Source of the DNA: Lysobacterales bacterium UBA2790
GTDB taxonomy: Bacteria; Pseudomonadota; Gammaproteobacteria; Xanthomonadales; Xanthomonadaceae
Reading direction: 5' to 3'
Assembly: GCA_002352135.1 (NCBI GenBank)
Contig: DEHW01000196.1
Coordinates: forward strand, 8,576-21,217
Length of the DNA: 12,642 bases
Shown here: positions 1-7,348 of the stretch, in pieces
Position numbering within the stretch: position 1 is the stretch's first letter
Layout: the number at the start of each line of letters is the position of its first letter
Notes under the pieces: generated by a model
The model's input: the letters and a program-made list of their open reading frames with translations, nothing else
Databases searched by the model: none
Told to the model about the DNA's origin: nothing
Program-made: the position numbers and the translations under genes

Positions 1-1442
1 GCATTCAGTTGATCACGATCCGGCAATCTGGGCAGCGCCTGTAGACAGCCGGTCAACACCGCCGCGCGTTCCTCGCTTGGGCGCGATGCCCAGTCCGGCA
101 TCTGCAGAAGCCCGGCCAGCGCCGCCTCGTGCACGCGGGAGTCCTGCCGCTGGTCCAGCGTGGCGAGATGGAAGCCAAAGGTCTCGACCCGGCGCATCAC
201 CCGGCGCAGGGCGAACAGACCGGCATGCTCACCGCGCTGGGTCTGCAGGCTGTGGGCGATCAACTGCAGGTCGTCCAGCAACTCGTGCGCATCCCGATAC
301 GCATTGGTTGTCTGTCGTGCTGTCGCCTCCAGACGCAATTGCATCAGTCCGATCAAAACGCGGTAGGGCATGTCCTCATGGCTCGATTTGATGACGCCAG
401 TAGCCTCATCTCCCAACCTGCCTCGGTAATCGTCAATTCGCATCATCACGCGCGGATCAACGCCGATCCGCCCGATCGATTGACTCAACAGTGATTGCAG
501 GTGCGTCAGATCACCTCGATAGGCCGCCAGAACCTGTGCCTGTTGTGCTTGCAGCGTGGCACGCAAGGTGTCGGCACCCACATTGGGATTGCCATCCATG
601 TCGCCACCCACCCACGTACCAAACCGCAGCAATCCCGGCAGCGCAGGCAGCGCCTTGCCGTACACCTCGCGAACCGCGTCGGCCAGCAATTCGTGGTAAA
701 CCGGTGTCACCCGGTACAACAAACCGAAGTAGTAGCTGACATGCTCCAGCTCATCGGCCACGGTCGGCTTTTCGGTGACGTTTTCGGCGGTCTGCCATCC
801 AGCGGTCAAGGCCATGCGCATCCGCGCTTCGTCGACCCGCTGCTCCTGTGGCGTGCGGGTGCGATCAATGTCATCGATTAAACAACGGACGATTTCCGCT
901 TCCTTCTCCAACAGCGCTCGCCGCACCGCCTCCGTGGGATGTGCCGTAAATACCGGTTCGATGTGCATGCGGCGCAGCAGATTGAGCAACTGCTCGTAGC
1001 CTAGGCCGTCCGCTGCCAACTCGCGGATCACCGCCTGCAAACCGCCAGGCTGAGGCCTCTTTGCATCCGCACGCTGATAGTCGCGACGGCGCCGGATTCG
1101 ATGCACGCGCTCAGCCAGATTGACCGCTCCAAACCACGTCGCGAAGGCACGAACCAATGCTTCCGCGCGATCCAGTGGCTGTTGCTCCAACTCGGTCATC
1201 AGCACTTCGAGAGAACTCTTCCCCTCGCGAGCTTGGATCGACAAGCGGCGGATCCGCTCCACCTGATCGAAGAAATTGTCGCCTTCCTGATCGTCGATCA
1301 CTTCACCAACCAGCGCACCCAAGCGCTTGACATCCTCACGCAACGCTTGGTCGGCGGGGGGAAGATCGACTGATCGCAACGCGTCACTCTCGCCTTGCTC
1401 AACGGAGGTTCTGGACTGGTTCGACGCCGGGTTCTCGCTCAT
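1..1442 (-). CDS. ppc: Phosphoenolpyruvate carboxylase, N-terminal half (cut by window edge)
   Basis: This gene encodes PEP carboxylase, the cytoplasmic enzyme that joins bicarbonate to PEP to make oxaloacetate and refill the TCA cycle. Reading from 1442 there are 480 open codons running off the left edge, about half of the usual 880-930 residues. Family landmarks are in order: the helical segment AERVHRIRRRRDY (110-122), the catalytic-histidine motif EPVFTAHPTEA (162-172, His168), FGTWVGGDMDGNPNV (274-288) and FGFHLATLDQRQDS (422-435). The start is the ATG at 1440-1442, preceded by GAGGAG eight bases upstream. An earlier ATG in another frame meets a stop after one codon. The first ~35 residues are polar and precede the conserved part. 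The c-di-GMP enzyme gene ends 104 bases upstream on the same strand. No promoter was recognised in that gap, so co-transcription is possible but unproven. Family identity is near certain. Confidence 0.97.
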   Translation of the reverse strand, partial: MSENPASNQSRTSVEQGESDALRSVDLPPADQALREDVKRLGALVGEVIDDQEGDNFFDQVERIRRLSIQAREGKSSLEVLMTELEQQPLDRAEALVRAFATWFGAVNLAERVHRIRRRRDYQRADAKRPQPGGLQAVIRELAADGLGYEQLLNLLRRMHIEPVFTAHPTEAVRRALLEKEAEIVRCLIDDIDRTRTPQEQRVDEARMRMALTAGWQTAENVTEKPTVADELEHVSYYFGLLYRVTPVYHELLADAVREVYGKALPALPGLLRFGTWVGGDMDGNPNVGADTLRATLQAQQAQVLAAYRGDLTHLQSLLSQSIGRIGVDPRVMMRIDDYRGRLGDEATGVIKSSHEDMPYRVLIGLMQLRLEATARQTTNAYRDAHELLDDLQLIAHSLQTQRGEHAGLFALRRVMRRVETFGFHLATLDQRQDSRVHEAALAGLLQMPDWASRPSEERAAVLTGCLQALPRLPDRDQLN

Positions 1443-1546
1443 CGCATTAGCTCCTCGCAACTGGCCGCCAAACTACCGCACCGCAGCAGCGGGTGCCGTT
1501 GCTCTTGGCGGGGCAGGCGAAATCGGCATGCCCACCGGTGTGCGCC

Positions 1547-4510
1547 TTATTCAGTCAGAGCGGCGGCGGCCGGCAATGGTTGTGGCGTGGCGAGCAAGAA
1601 ACCCTGCCCATACTGGCAACCAAACTCGCGCACCTTTTCCCACTGCGCCCGGGTTTCAATACCCTCCGCAACCACATCCATGCCAAGCGACCGTCCCAAC
1701 AGACAGATGGCGTTCAACACCGCCAGCGCATTGCCAGAATCCGGTTTTCCGATGGCCTCCACAAACGAACGGTCAATTTTCAAGACTTGGAGTGGAAACT
1801 GATGCAAGTAGCTCAACGAAGAGTAGCCAGTGCCGAAGTCGTCGAGCGCCACACGCACGCCCGCGGCCCGAAGCGAGGACAGTAGATCACTGGCAAACTC
1901 GGGTTGCTCGAACAGGCTGCGCTCGGTGACTTCGATTTGAACCTGCTTCGGATAAACCCGGTGGCGCGTCAACAATTCCATCAGCCTCGCGACGAAATTG
2001 GCTGAACGCAAGTGCCGTGCACCCACATTGATGCTGACGTACTGATCCAGAGCAACGAATCGATGGACTTGCTCGAAAACCCTTGAGTACAGCTGCCAGT
2101 CAATCGATTCAAGCAAGCCGGACTCTTCTGCCTGGAGCAAAAACTCGGATGGCAACAGCATTCCGTGACTGGGGTGCTCCCAGCGCAGCAACGCTTCAAA
2201 ACCGGCAACTCTGCCGCTATCCAGCTGGATGATCGGCTGATAGAAAGGCTCGAATTCCCCACGCTGCAGGGCACGGCGCAACTCGTTCTCACGCTCAAGC
2301 TGCTGCAGCGCCTGGCGCCGCAGCGCGTCGTCGAATAGAGCATAGCAACGGCGTCCCTTGGCCTTTGCCAGGTACAAGGCGACGTCCGCATCACGCAAAA
2401 CTTCCGTCGGCGTGCGGTAGGCCTCGTCGGCCAGCACAACACCGATACTGGTGGAACTGTAGAGCTCCTTCCCCATCACCCGGAACGGTTCCTCCATGGA
2501 GGAGATGACACGCTCAGCGACCTCCAGCACCTCGGATTCGAGGTTGATGTTTTCGACCAGCACCGCAAACTCGTCACCGCCCAGACGGGCTATGGTTCCA
2601 CTGCGTCCTATGTTGGCAGCGATCCGCGCACCCGCCTCCTTCAACAACTCGTCTCCGACCAGGTGCCCGACCGAATCGTTGACGACCTTGAAGCGATCCA
2701 GATCCAGAAACAGCACGCCATAGCGCTGTCCAGACTGAATCGAGTGCCGTTGAATCGCCTCGCTGAGGCGCGCCATGAGATAGGTGCGGTTGGGCAAACC
2801 GGTCAGCGGGTCATGCAAGGCCGCGTGACGCAGTTGCCATTCCGCGCGCTCGCGCTCTGCGATCTGTTCACGCAGGTCGCGATTGGCCTCATACAAGGCC
2901 TCGGTGCGCTGCTCGACGCGCGCTTCCAACTCGGCATAGGCGGCATGCAAAGAAGCCGCTGCGCGCTTGCGCTCCAGCGCGTTGGCGATGTGCCAGGACA
3001 CGAAGGTCAGCAACTCCTGATCGCGTGCGGTGTATTGGTGCGCGTCGTCATAGGACTGCACCGCCAGCACACCCACCACGATGTCCGCGCAAATCAGTGG
3101 AACACCCAGCCAGCTTCGCGCTTGTGTACCCTGACTTTGGACCTCACCGTCAAAGTTGAGTCGATCGATCAATTGCCGATCGGCCAATACGGCCCTGCCC
3201 TTACGAAGCACGTATTCCGTCATGCCACGGGCTAACAGGCGCGTGGCGCGATGGCGATCATGCTCATCAACGCTGTAGGGAAAGCTCAACGTTCCTGCAT
3301 CCGCATCATGCAGGGCAATGTAAAAATTCCCCGCATGCAGGAGATCCGACACCACCTGGTGCAGGCTGGCGAAGAACTCACCAAGGCTGGCGGTGCCTGA
3401 TCCCAATTCGGCGATCTTGAACAACGCCGCCTGCAAGCGCTCCGCGCGATGGCGCTCCTCAATCTCGCCGCGCAAGGCCAGATTGGCGATGCGCAACTCG
3501 TCAGTACGTTCAACCACCCGTTGCTCCAAGCGGTCGCGGGCAAAACGTCGTTCCAGCGCGGTCGAAATATGTTGACCGACGAAAGTCAGCAGTGCGCGTT
3601 CATCCTCGCCATAGCGATAGGCGGTGTTGTAGCTCTGCACAACCACCGCGCCAAAGATATCGTCGCCGCGACGCAGTGGCACACCCAGCCAGTCCACCGA
3701 TTGCGGGCCGTAAATGACATTGTCCTCGACGAGCCCCAGACGCCGCTGCAACTCCCGCGACGGCCCCATCAGTGTTTCGCCATGACGAATGACCCACTCG
3801 GTCAACGATCCGCGCAAGCCCGCGAGGTCCAGAACCCGCGAATCGCCATTCGTCGACCAGCTATCCTCGCTATCACGGAAGTAGGGGAACCTCAGCATCT
3901 GCCTTTCGGCGTCCAACAATGCGATGAAGAAATTTTCCGCGTACATGAGCTCGCCGACGATGCGGTGAATGGCAGCCAGCATTTCCGACAGCTCGCCTTC
4001 TGACCCTGCCAACTCGGCAATCGCATACAGCGCATGTTGCAGGCGCTCAGCATGGGCCAACTGGTCCACTGCGGCGGTCAGCTGCTCAAGCTCCAAGGCA
4101 GCCCCCAAACGCAAGGCAAAAGCCCTTGCTAGAAGGGCGAGCTCAGCGCCGAATTCCTCCGCATGCACGCGCGACCCGGTGGCGGCAATCGCGTAATCCT
4201 GTTTGCCGGCCCACGGCAGGGTCTCGTGTCGCAACGGACAACTACCCTGCTCCCTGTTGGCAGCGGGTTCAACTTCTGGTCCCAGTCCCGCTGGCCCAGC
4301 CTTCAGAAGCCATCCGCTCGGTTCTCTCTGCCAAAGTGCAACGCGCACATCCGGACAGGATCGAGACAACCACAACTCTGCGGAAGTCAACAGTTCAGAT
4401 AGACGGCTTCCCGCGAGCGCAGGCAAACGCTCCGCTGACGAGACGGAAAGAGATGCTTCGGCGGCGTCGTGAAGCCTAGTTGTCATCGCGAAAATGTCCG
4501 CCGCTGCCAT
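1547..4510 (-). CDS. Multi-GAF GGDEF-EAL cyclic-di-GMP enzyme
   Basis: This 987-residue cytoplasmic signalling protein has no predicted membrane segment. Order of parts: a weakly GAF-like N-terminal region (about 27-145), GAF (about 155-320), coiled coil (about 322-360), GAF (about 361-512), coiled coil (about 515-562), GGDEF (about 564-728) and EAL (about 742-978). The cyclase half keeps FLDLDRFKVVND (601-612) and GGDEF (644-648). The RxxD product-inhibition site expected five residues before GGDEF is absent (GRSG, 635-638). The phosphodiesterase half keeps EAL (772-774), Asn828, Glu860 in EVTE, Asp890-Asp891 in LDDFGTGYSSL, Lys911 in LKIDRSFV, Glu949 in AEGIET and Gln969. Both activities are therefore possible, with hydrolysis the better supported. 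GAF ligands cannot be read from sequence. Start M1 (4510) has AGGTGG nine bases upstream; M9 (4486) is an alternative with a poorer ribosome site. Net direction of c-di-GMP turnover is unknown. Confidence 0.96.
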   Translation of the reverse strand: MAAADIFAMTTRLHDAAEASLSVSSAERLPALAGSRLSELLTSAELWLSRSCPDVRVALWQREPSGWLLKAGPAGLGPEVEPAANREQGSCPLRHETLPWAGKQDYAIAATGSRVHAEEFGAELALLARAFALRLGAALELEQLTAAVDQLAHAERLQHALYAIAELAGSEGELSEMLAAIHRIVGELMYAENFFIALLDAERQMLRFPYFRDSEDSWSTNGDSRVLDLAGLRGSLTEWVIRHGETLMGPSRELQRRLGLVEDNVIYGPQSVDWLGVPLRRGDDIFGAVVVQSYNTAYRYGEDERALLTFVGQHISTALERRFARDRLEQRVVERTDELRIANLALRGEIEERHRAERLQAALFKIAELGSGTASLGEFFASLHQVVSDLLHAGNFYIALHDADAGTLSFPYSVDEHDRHRATRLLARGMTEYVLRKGRAVLADRQLIDRLNFDGEVQSQGTQARSWLGVPLICADIVVGVLAVQSYDDAHQYTARDQELLTFVSWHIANALERKRAAASLHAAYAELEARVEQRTEALYEANRDLREQIAERERAEWQLRHAALHDPLTGLPNRTYLMARLSEAIQRHSIQSGQRYGVLFLDLDRFKVVNDSVGHLVGDELLKEAGARIAANIGRSGTIARLGGDEFAVLVENINLESEVLEVAERVISSMEEPFRVMGKELYSSTSIGVVLADEAYRTPTEVLRDADVALYLAKAKGRRCYALFDDALRRQALQQLERENELRRALQRGEFEPFYQPIIQLDSGRVAGFEALLRWEHPSHGMLLPSEFLLQAEESGLLESIDWQLYSRVFEQVHRFVALDQYVSINVGARHLRSANFVARLMELLTRHRVYPKQVQIEVTERSLFEQPEFASDLLSSLRAAGVRVALDDFGTGYSSLSYLHQFPLQVLKIDRSFVEAIGKPDSGNALAVLNAICLLGRSLGMDVVAEGIETRAQWEKVREFGCQYGQGFLLATPQPLPAAAALTE

Positions 4511-4591
4511 ACCGTCGCGCCACCTGAGAAATTTCCAGCCGCTGAAACCACCCGCCAGCGCATTCAGCTGGACTTCAAGTTGGTAACATTA

Positions 4592-4615
4592 GTTGACACG
4601 GCGCGTGGTGTCGAC
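4592..4615. promoter_or_regulatory. Inverted repeat in divergent intergenic region, possible operator
   Basis: GTTGACAC (4592-4599) and GTGTCGAC (4608-4615) form an 8-base inverted repeat with one G-T wobble and an 8-base spacer. It lies about midway between the divergent starts at 4510 and 4778. The left arm contains TTGACA (4593-4598), a perfect -35 hexamer for plus-strand transcription, but I see no matching -10 hexamer at 16-18 bases. Symmetry and location suit a regulator site; no particular regulator is recognised. Confidence 0.3.
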
Positions 4616-4678
4616 CCAAAAGGTGACCGCCATGTCAGGTCATTGCCCTGTTTGTGCATAGCCGAACGCCGTCTGGCG

Positions 4679-4694
4679 CGCTACCCTAGTAGCG
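4679..4694. repeat. Short perfect stem-loop upstream of the secreted-protein gene
   Basis: CGCTAC (4679-4684) and GTAGCG (4689-4694) are perfect complements around the 4-base loop CCTA. The element lies 84 bases before the ATG of the plus-strand gene. No T-run follows it, so it is not an intrinsic terminator. It may be a small operator or a hairpin in the leader transcript, or it may be chance. Confidence 0.3.
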
Positions 4695-4777
4695 TTGGTA
4701 CGGGCGTTGCAGGCTGAACTTCCGTCCCGACAACGGATCGGTAACGGTCGTAATAGCTTCCGGTTTTGGAACTCGTC

Positions 4778-5737
4778 ATGTGTAGGTTGCGCATTCCATC
4801 GCTGTTCTGGGGAAGTTGGGCGCTCTTCGCCGGACTGGTATCCACGTCTGTCGCCGCGCAGCAGGCAGCGACCGATGCGCCGTGGTTTTCGGCTGACAGC
4901 ACGTCGTCCAGCCTCCCGGTCGAGGGCCGCGTACAGGACAGCGTGATTCAGCGTTTGCTGCGGGGTCCACTGATGGAGTCGCGAGTTGTCCGCAACGGAA
5001 CAGGCGGCAGCTTGCACGCCGATGCGGTCCTCCAGATTGACCCGCAAAGCAATCTCGCCCTCCTCTGTGCACAGGGAATCGGTGTCGCGGGGTCATTGGG
5101 CCGAATAGGACAACGTTGCTTGCTCGGGCAACTCGAATCGCGCAACGACTTGCCTGGGTATGGTCAAGGGGTCGGCGTTTCCGGGGCGTGGTTGTCCGAG
5201 AACCGATCCATCGACCTGCGATTCGGATTGAGTTGGCTGGATGAACTCGATCACAGCCACGCACAACCCGTCAGCGCGGCGCATCAGTTGTTCCAGACAT
5301 CATTGCAGGATCAAGCCACACCTTTTTCCTGGGACACTCTCCGACTTGCCGGAACAACCCTGCAAATCGGTAGCGTCGTGGAATTCGGTGAGTCCGGCTG
5401 GTTTCGCGTCGGGGGATCGCAATCCTGGCTGGAGAGTCGAAGCGATTCCTTTCTGCAACTGCCGCAGCGGATGAACGTGGAAGTCCTGCAACTGGATATT
5501 GGCTTGGGTCAACTGAGTGCAGGCATCCGGGGATCCCAGATGCAGCTTGGCTCAGGAAGCATCAAGGGCATGGACGTCGGGGTTACCTGGCGCACACCTT
5601 GGCAAGGTGAGTTGAGCGTCGGAGCGACGCAATACTGGTCGCGCGGCAATACCGAGCAGTGGCCATTGAGGGAGCTGCCGGTGGCTGAAGAGACCAGTGG
5701 GCGCGTCCCCTACGTTCGCTATCACCAGGATCTCTGA
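4778..5737 (+). CDS. Secreted beta-rich protein of unknown function, possible outer-membrane protein
   Basis: I do not recognise this 319-residue protein by family. With the ATG at 4778 it begins with a Sec-type signal peptide: basic MCRLR, a hydrophobic core about 8-23, and a likely cut near VAA-QQ (about residue 27). A TTG start at 4766 would add only MELV and overlaps the only ribosome-site-like bases (GGA, 4768-4770), so ATG is preferred. The mature part is rich in Gly, Ser and Gln. The second half shows repeated alternating hydrophobic/polar stretches, such as SIDLRFGLSWL, WFRVGGSQSWL, QLDIGLGQLSAGI and GELSVGATQYW, as in outer-membrane barrel strands. The C-terminus VPYVRYHQDL resembles a terminal strand but ends in Leu rather than the usual Phe. 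Two cysteines (in LLCAQG and QRCLLG) might form a disulphide. It is transcribed away from the c-di-GMP gene, and no functional link between the two can be shown. Existence as a gene is likely; function is open. Confidence 0.8.
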   Translation: MCRLRIPSLFWGSWALFAGLVSTSVAAQQAATDAPWFSADSTSSSLPVEGRVQDSVIQRLLRGPLMESRVVRNGTGGSLHADAVLQIDPQSNLALLCAQGIGVAGSLGRIGQRCLLGQLESRNDLPGYGQGVGVSGAWLSENRSIDLRFGLSWLDELDHSHAQPVSAAHQLFQTSLQDQATPFSWDTLRLAGTTLQIGSVVEFGESGWFRVGGSQSWLESRSDSFLQLPQRMNVEVLQLDIGLGQLSAGIRGSQMQLGSGSIKGMDVGVTWRTPWQGELSVGATQYWSRGNTEQWPLRELPVAEETSGRVPYVRYHQDL

Positions 5738-5744
5738 TCGCGCA

Positions 5745-5785
5745 GGCACCCCAATCGCGCAGCAGCAATTTGCTTGTGCGGTGCC
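5745..5785 (+). terminator. Imperfect hairpin after the secreted-protein gene
   Basis: GGCACC (5745-5750) and GGTGCC (5780-5785) pair around a smaller inner inverted repeat, AGCAA-T-TTGCT (5764-5774). It begins 8 bases after the stop codon of the plus-strand gene, in a 180-base gap between convergent genes. No clear T-run follows, so if it stops transcription it would do so weakly or with Rho. The rest of the gap to 5917 holds no credible gene. Confidence 0.3.
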
Positions 5786-5917
5786 TTCCAAAGTTGCCCA
5801 ATCACGGCACCTCCGGCGCATGTGCGCGCAGTCAGGATGCCGCGAATCGACCGAAGTGATCGGATCGCAGGCACCTCCTCCGGGCCACATCATGGCGAGG
5901 AATGTGCCAAAGACCGA

Positions 5918-6259
5918 CTAGGAGATTTGTTGCACATCTCTTGAGTCAGCGGGTTTGGCGCCGCGACAATCCACCTCCACCACCTCGAAGTCTCCTTCGA
6001 TGATGGTTCCTTGACCATCTTCCTCGTCACTTGCTTGATCTGGCCGGACTGTTGCGCGAGGCGCGGAAAATGGCTCCCTCACAGGAATCGCGCCACGCCA
6101 ACGCAACCACGCCAAACGCGCGGTCAAGGCGAAAGCGCCCGCAGCGAGCAGCACCATCCCGATCATCGAGAAAATCACCAGCAACGCGATCCCAACCAGC
6201 GTAAGTCCCCATCGCAGCAGCGGGTGGCGTGGAAAACGGAACAGAAAGATTGGCGGCAT
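5918..6259 (-). CDS. Small membrane protein of unknown function with acidic cytoplasmic-type tail
   Basis: This is a 113-residue protein. A basic N-terminus (RFPRHPLLRW, 8-17) leads into about 35 hydrophobic residues (18-52), long enough for two tightly spaced membrane helices broken near residues 31-34. A basic patch (RLAWLRWRG, 48-56) follows, then a soluble tail with an acidic run (SDEEDG, 77-82) and the segment GTIIEGDFEVVEVD (84-97). By the positive-inside rule both ends would face the cytoplasm. I know no function for it. A candidate ribosome site (GGAA) lies about 6 bases before the ATG at 6257-6259. It converges with the secreted-protein gene and is divergent from the Rieske gene. Coherent topology and placement support a real gene; a role is not assignable. 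Confidence 0.75.
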   Translation of the reverse strand: MPPIFLFRFPRHPLLRWGLTLVGIALLVIFSMIGMVLLAAGAFALTARLAWLRWRGAIPVREPFSAPRATVRPDQASDEEDGQGTIIEGDFEVVEVDCRGAKPADSRDVQQIS

Positions 6260-6280
6260 GGGCGTTTCCAGGTTTGCGTG

Positions 6281-6297
6281 GCGAACACGTCGTTCGC
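6281..6297. promoter_or_regulatory. 17-base palindrome upstream of the small membrane protein gene
   Basis: GCGAAC (6281-6286) and GTTCGC (6292-6297) are perfect complements around ACGTC. It is centred about 30 bases upstream of the minus-strand start at 6259, a usual operator or leader position. The neighbouring bases hold a tandem ACGTG repeat (6306-6315). No regulator is recognised. Confidence 0.3.
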
Positions 6298-6324
6298 GTC
6301 ATGGGACGTGACGTGATGAAGACA

Positions 6325-6343
6325 CCAGACTGGGGATGTCTGG
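6325..6343. repeat. Second inverted repeat in the 6260-6511 divergent gap
   Basis: CCAGAC (6325-6330) and GTCTGG (6338-6343) pair perfectly around a 7-base loop. It lies between the divergent starts at 6259 and 6512, nearer the minus-strand gene. Nothing else in the 252-base gap stands out: no credible ORF and no clear sigma-70 promoter for the Rieske gene. Confidence 0.25.
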
Positions 6344-6511
6344 GCATGTGACCGCAGATGCAAGAGCGCGTCAGCGTGTTCCCAAAGGATCAACTCGCGA
6401 AATGCAAAGGTCGAGGGCGATCTTTTTCCCGTTTGATCATTCGTCGTGAAACCTGACGGCCGACTCTGGCAGACTGCACTGCGTTTCCCATCGCAAGCCT
6501 GATCCCAGCCC

Positions 6512-6856
6512 ATGCACACCGAGCCCAACGTCCTTTGTCCGCTGGCGGACTGCCCCGTCGGAGAGATCAGCTCGGTGGACGCCCAGATCAATGGCCAATT
6601 GGAATCACTCATCCTGTGGCGGGGTGAAGATGCGGTGCGTGTTTTTCTAAACGCGTGCCCGCATGCCGGACGGCGCTTGGACTACGCCCCCGGAAAGTTC
6701 CTCTTGCAGAACGACCGTCTGATCTGTGCCGCCCACGGTGCGGCGTTTGCAGTGCGCGATGGGCACTGTGTGAGTGGCCCGTGCCGCGGACAGTCACTGC
6801 AATCGCTCAACGTCCGCGTGATCGACGGCATGATTTGCCTGCCCGCGTCCGATTGA
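6512..6856 (+). CDS. Rieske [2Fe-2S] ferredoxin-like protein
   Basis: This 114-residue soluble protein consists of a single Rieske domain. The cluster ligands are present in the two standard boxes: C49-P-H51 in the segment NACPHAGRRLDY (48-58) and C72-A-A-H75 in ICAAHGAAF (71-79). Twenty residues separate the boxes. Length and layout match small Rieske ferredoxins that hand electrons to an oxygenase or reductase. No oxygenase or reductase is adjacent, so the partner is unknown. There is no signal peptide or membrane segment, so it is not a cytochrome bc1 Rieske subunit. The ATG at 6512 is preceded by a C-rich stretch without a Shine-Dalgarno match, yet a later start would cut the first beta strand (NVLCPLADCPVGEI). 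It ends 12 bases from the convergent acetyltransferase gene. Confidence 0.92.
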   Translation: MHTEPNVLCPLADCPVGEISSVDAQINGQLESLILWRGEDAVRVFLNACPHAGRRLDYAPGKFLLQNDRLICAAHGAAFAVRDGHCVSGPCRGQSLQSLNVRVIDGMICLPASD

Positions 6857-6868
6857 TCGCAGTCGGCG

Positions 6869-7348
6869 CTACTTGTCCTGCCTCACGCGGCGCATGTCGA
6901 TATGCGGGATGCCGTCTTCGAGATAGGGCTCCGAGCAGGGAGCAAATCCATGCGCCGCATAGAACCGCTGCAGATGCGCCTGTGCGCCCAACATGATGTC
7001 CGCGTCTGACCAGGCAAGCTCGCACTGTTCAATTGCTCGGTACATCAACGCGTGCGCAAGCCCCTGACCTCGGGCCGAGAACGCCACCGCGACACGACCA
7101 ATGGCAGCCGAGTCAAACGCGAGGCCCGGCGGCAACAGGCGCGCGCAGGCGACCAGCGTCGCCTCCTGCCAAGCCAGCAAATGGCGGACACCCTTTGCAA
7201 GATCACGCCCGTCAACATCGGCATACGCGCACCGCTGCTCGACAACAAACACCTCGGCGCGCAACTGCAAGGCCGCGTAAACCCCTGTCAATCCGACTTC
7301 TTCCGCCGATCCACACTGCCAGCGCAAGACTGCTCTGTCACCAGACAT
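6869..7348 (-). CDS. elaA: ElaA-family GNAT N-acetyltransferase
   Basis: This is a 159-residue cytoplasmic acetyltransferase. It shows the ElaA signature LQLRAEVFVVEQRCAYADVDGRD (27-49), then HLLAW (56-60), the strand and acetyl-CoA pyrophosphate loop IGRVAVAFSARGQGLAHAL (83-101; R93-G-Q-G-L-A), and the C-terminal block LQRFYAAHGF (126-135). Substrate is unknown for the family. The ATG at 7346-7348 is chosen because it gives the family length (E. coli ElaA is about 153) and sits inside the last codons of the permease gene, giving an 11-base overlap. An in-frame extension to 7411 would duplicate permease coding sequence and has no family support. GGAAATGG just upstream may act as the ribosome site. 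Translational coupling to the permease is likely. Confidence 0.93.
   Translation of the reverse strand: MSGDRAVLRWQCGSAEEVGLTGVYAALQLRAEVFVVEQRCAYADVDGRDLAKGVRHLLAWQEATLVACARLLPPGLAFDSAAIGRVAVAFSARGQGLAHALMYRAIEQCELAWSDADIMLGAQAHLQRFYAAHGFAPCSEPYLEDGIPHIDMRRVRQDK

Noticed and set aside
2663..4003. Long plus-strand ORFs opposite the c-di-GMP enzyme gene
   Set aside because: They are shadows of a gene with complete GAF, GGDEF and EAL motifs; no ribosome sites or recognisable domains support them.
5697..5921. Small plus-strand ORF of 74 codons in the convergent gap
   Set aside because: It overlaps the end of the preceding gene, has no ribosome site and shows no pattern beyond chance reading in GC-rich DNA.
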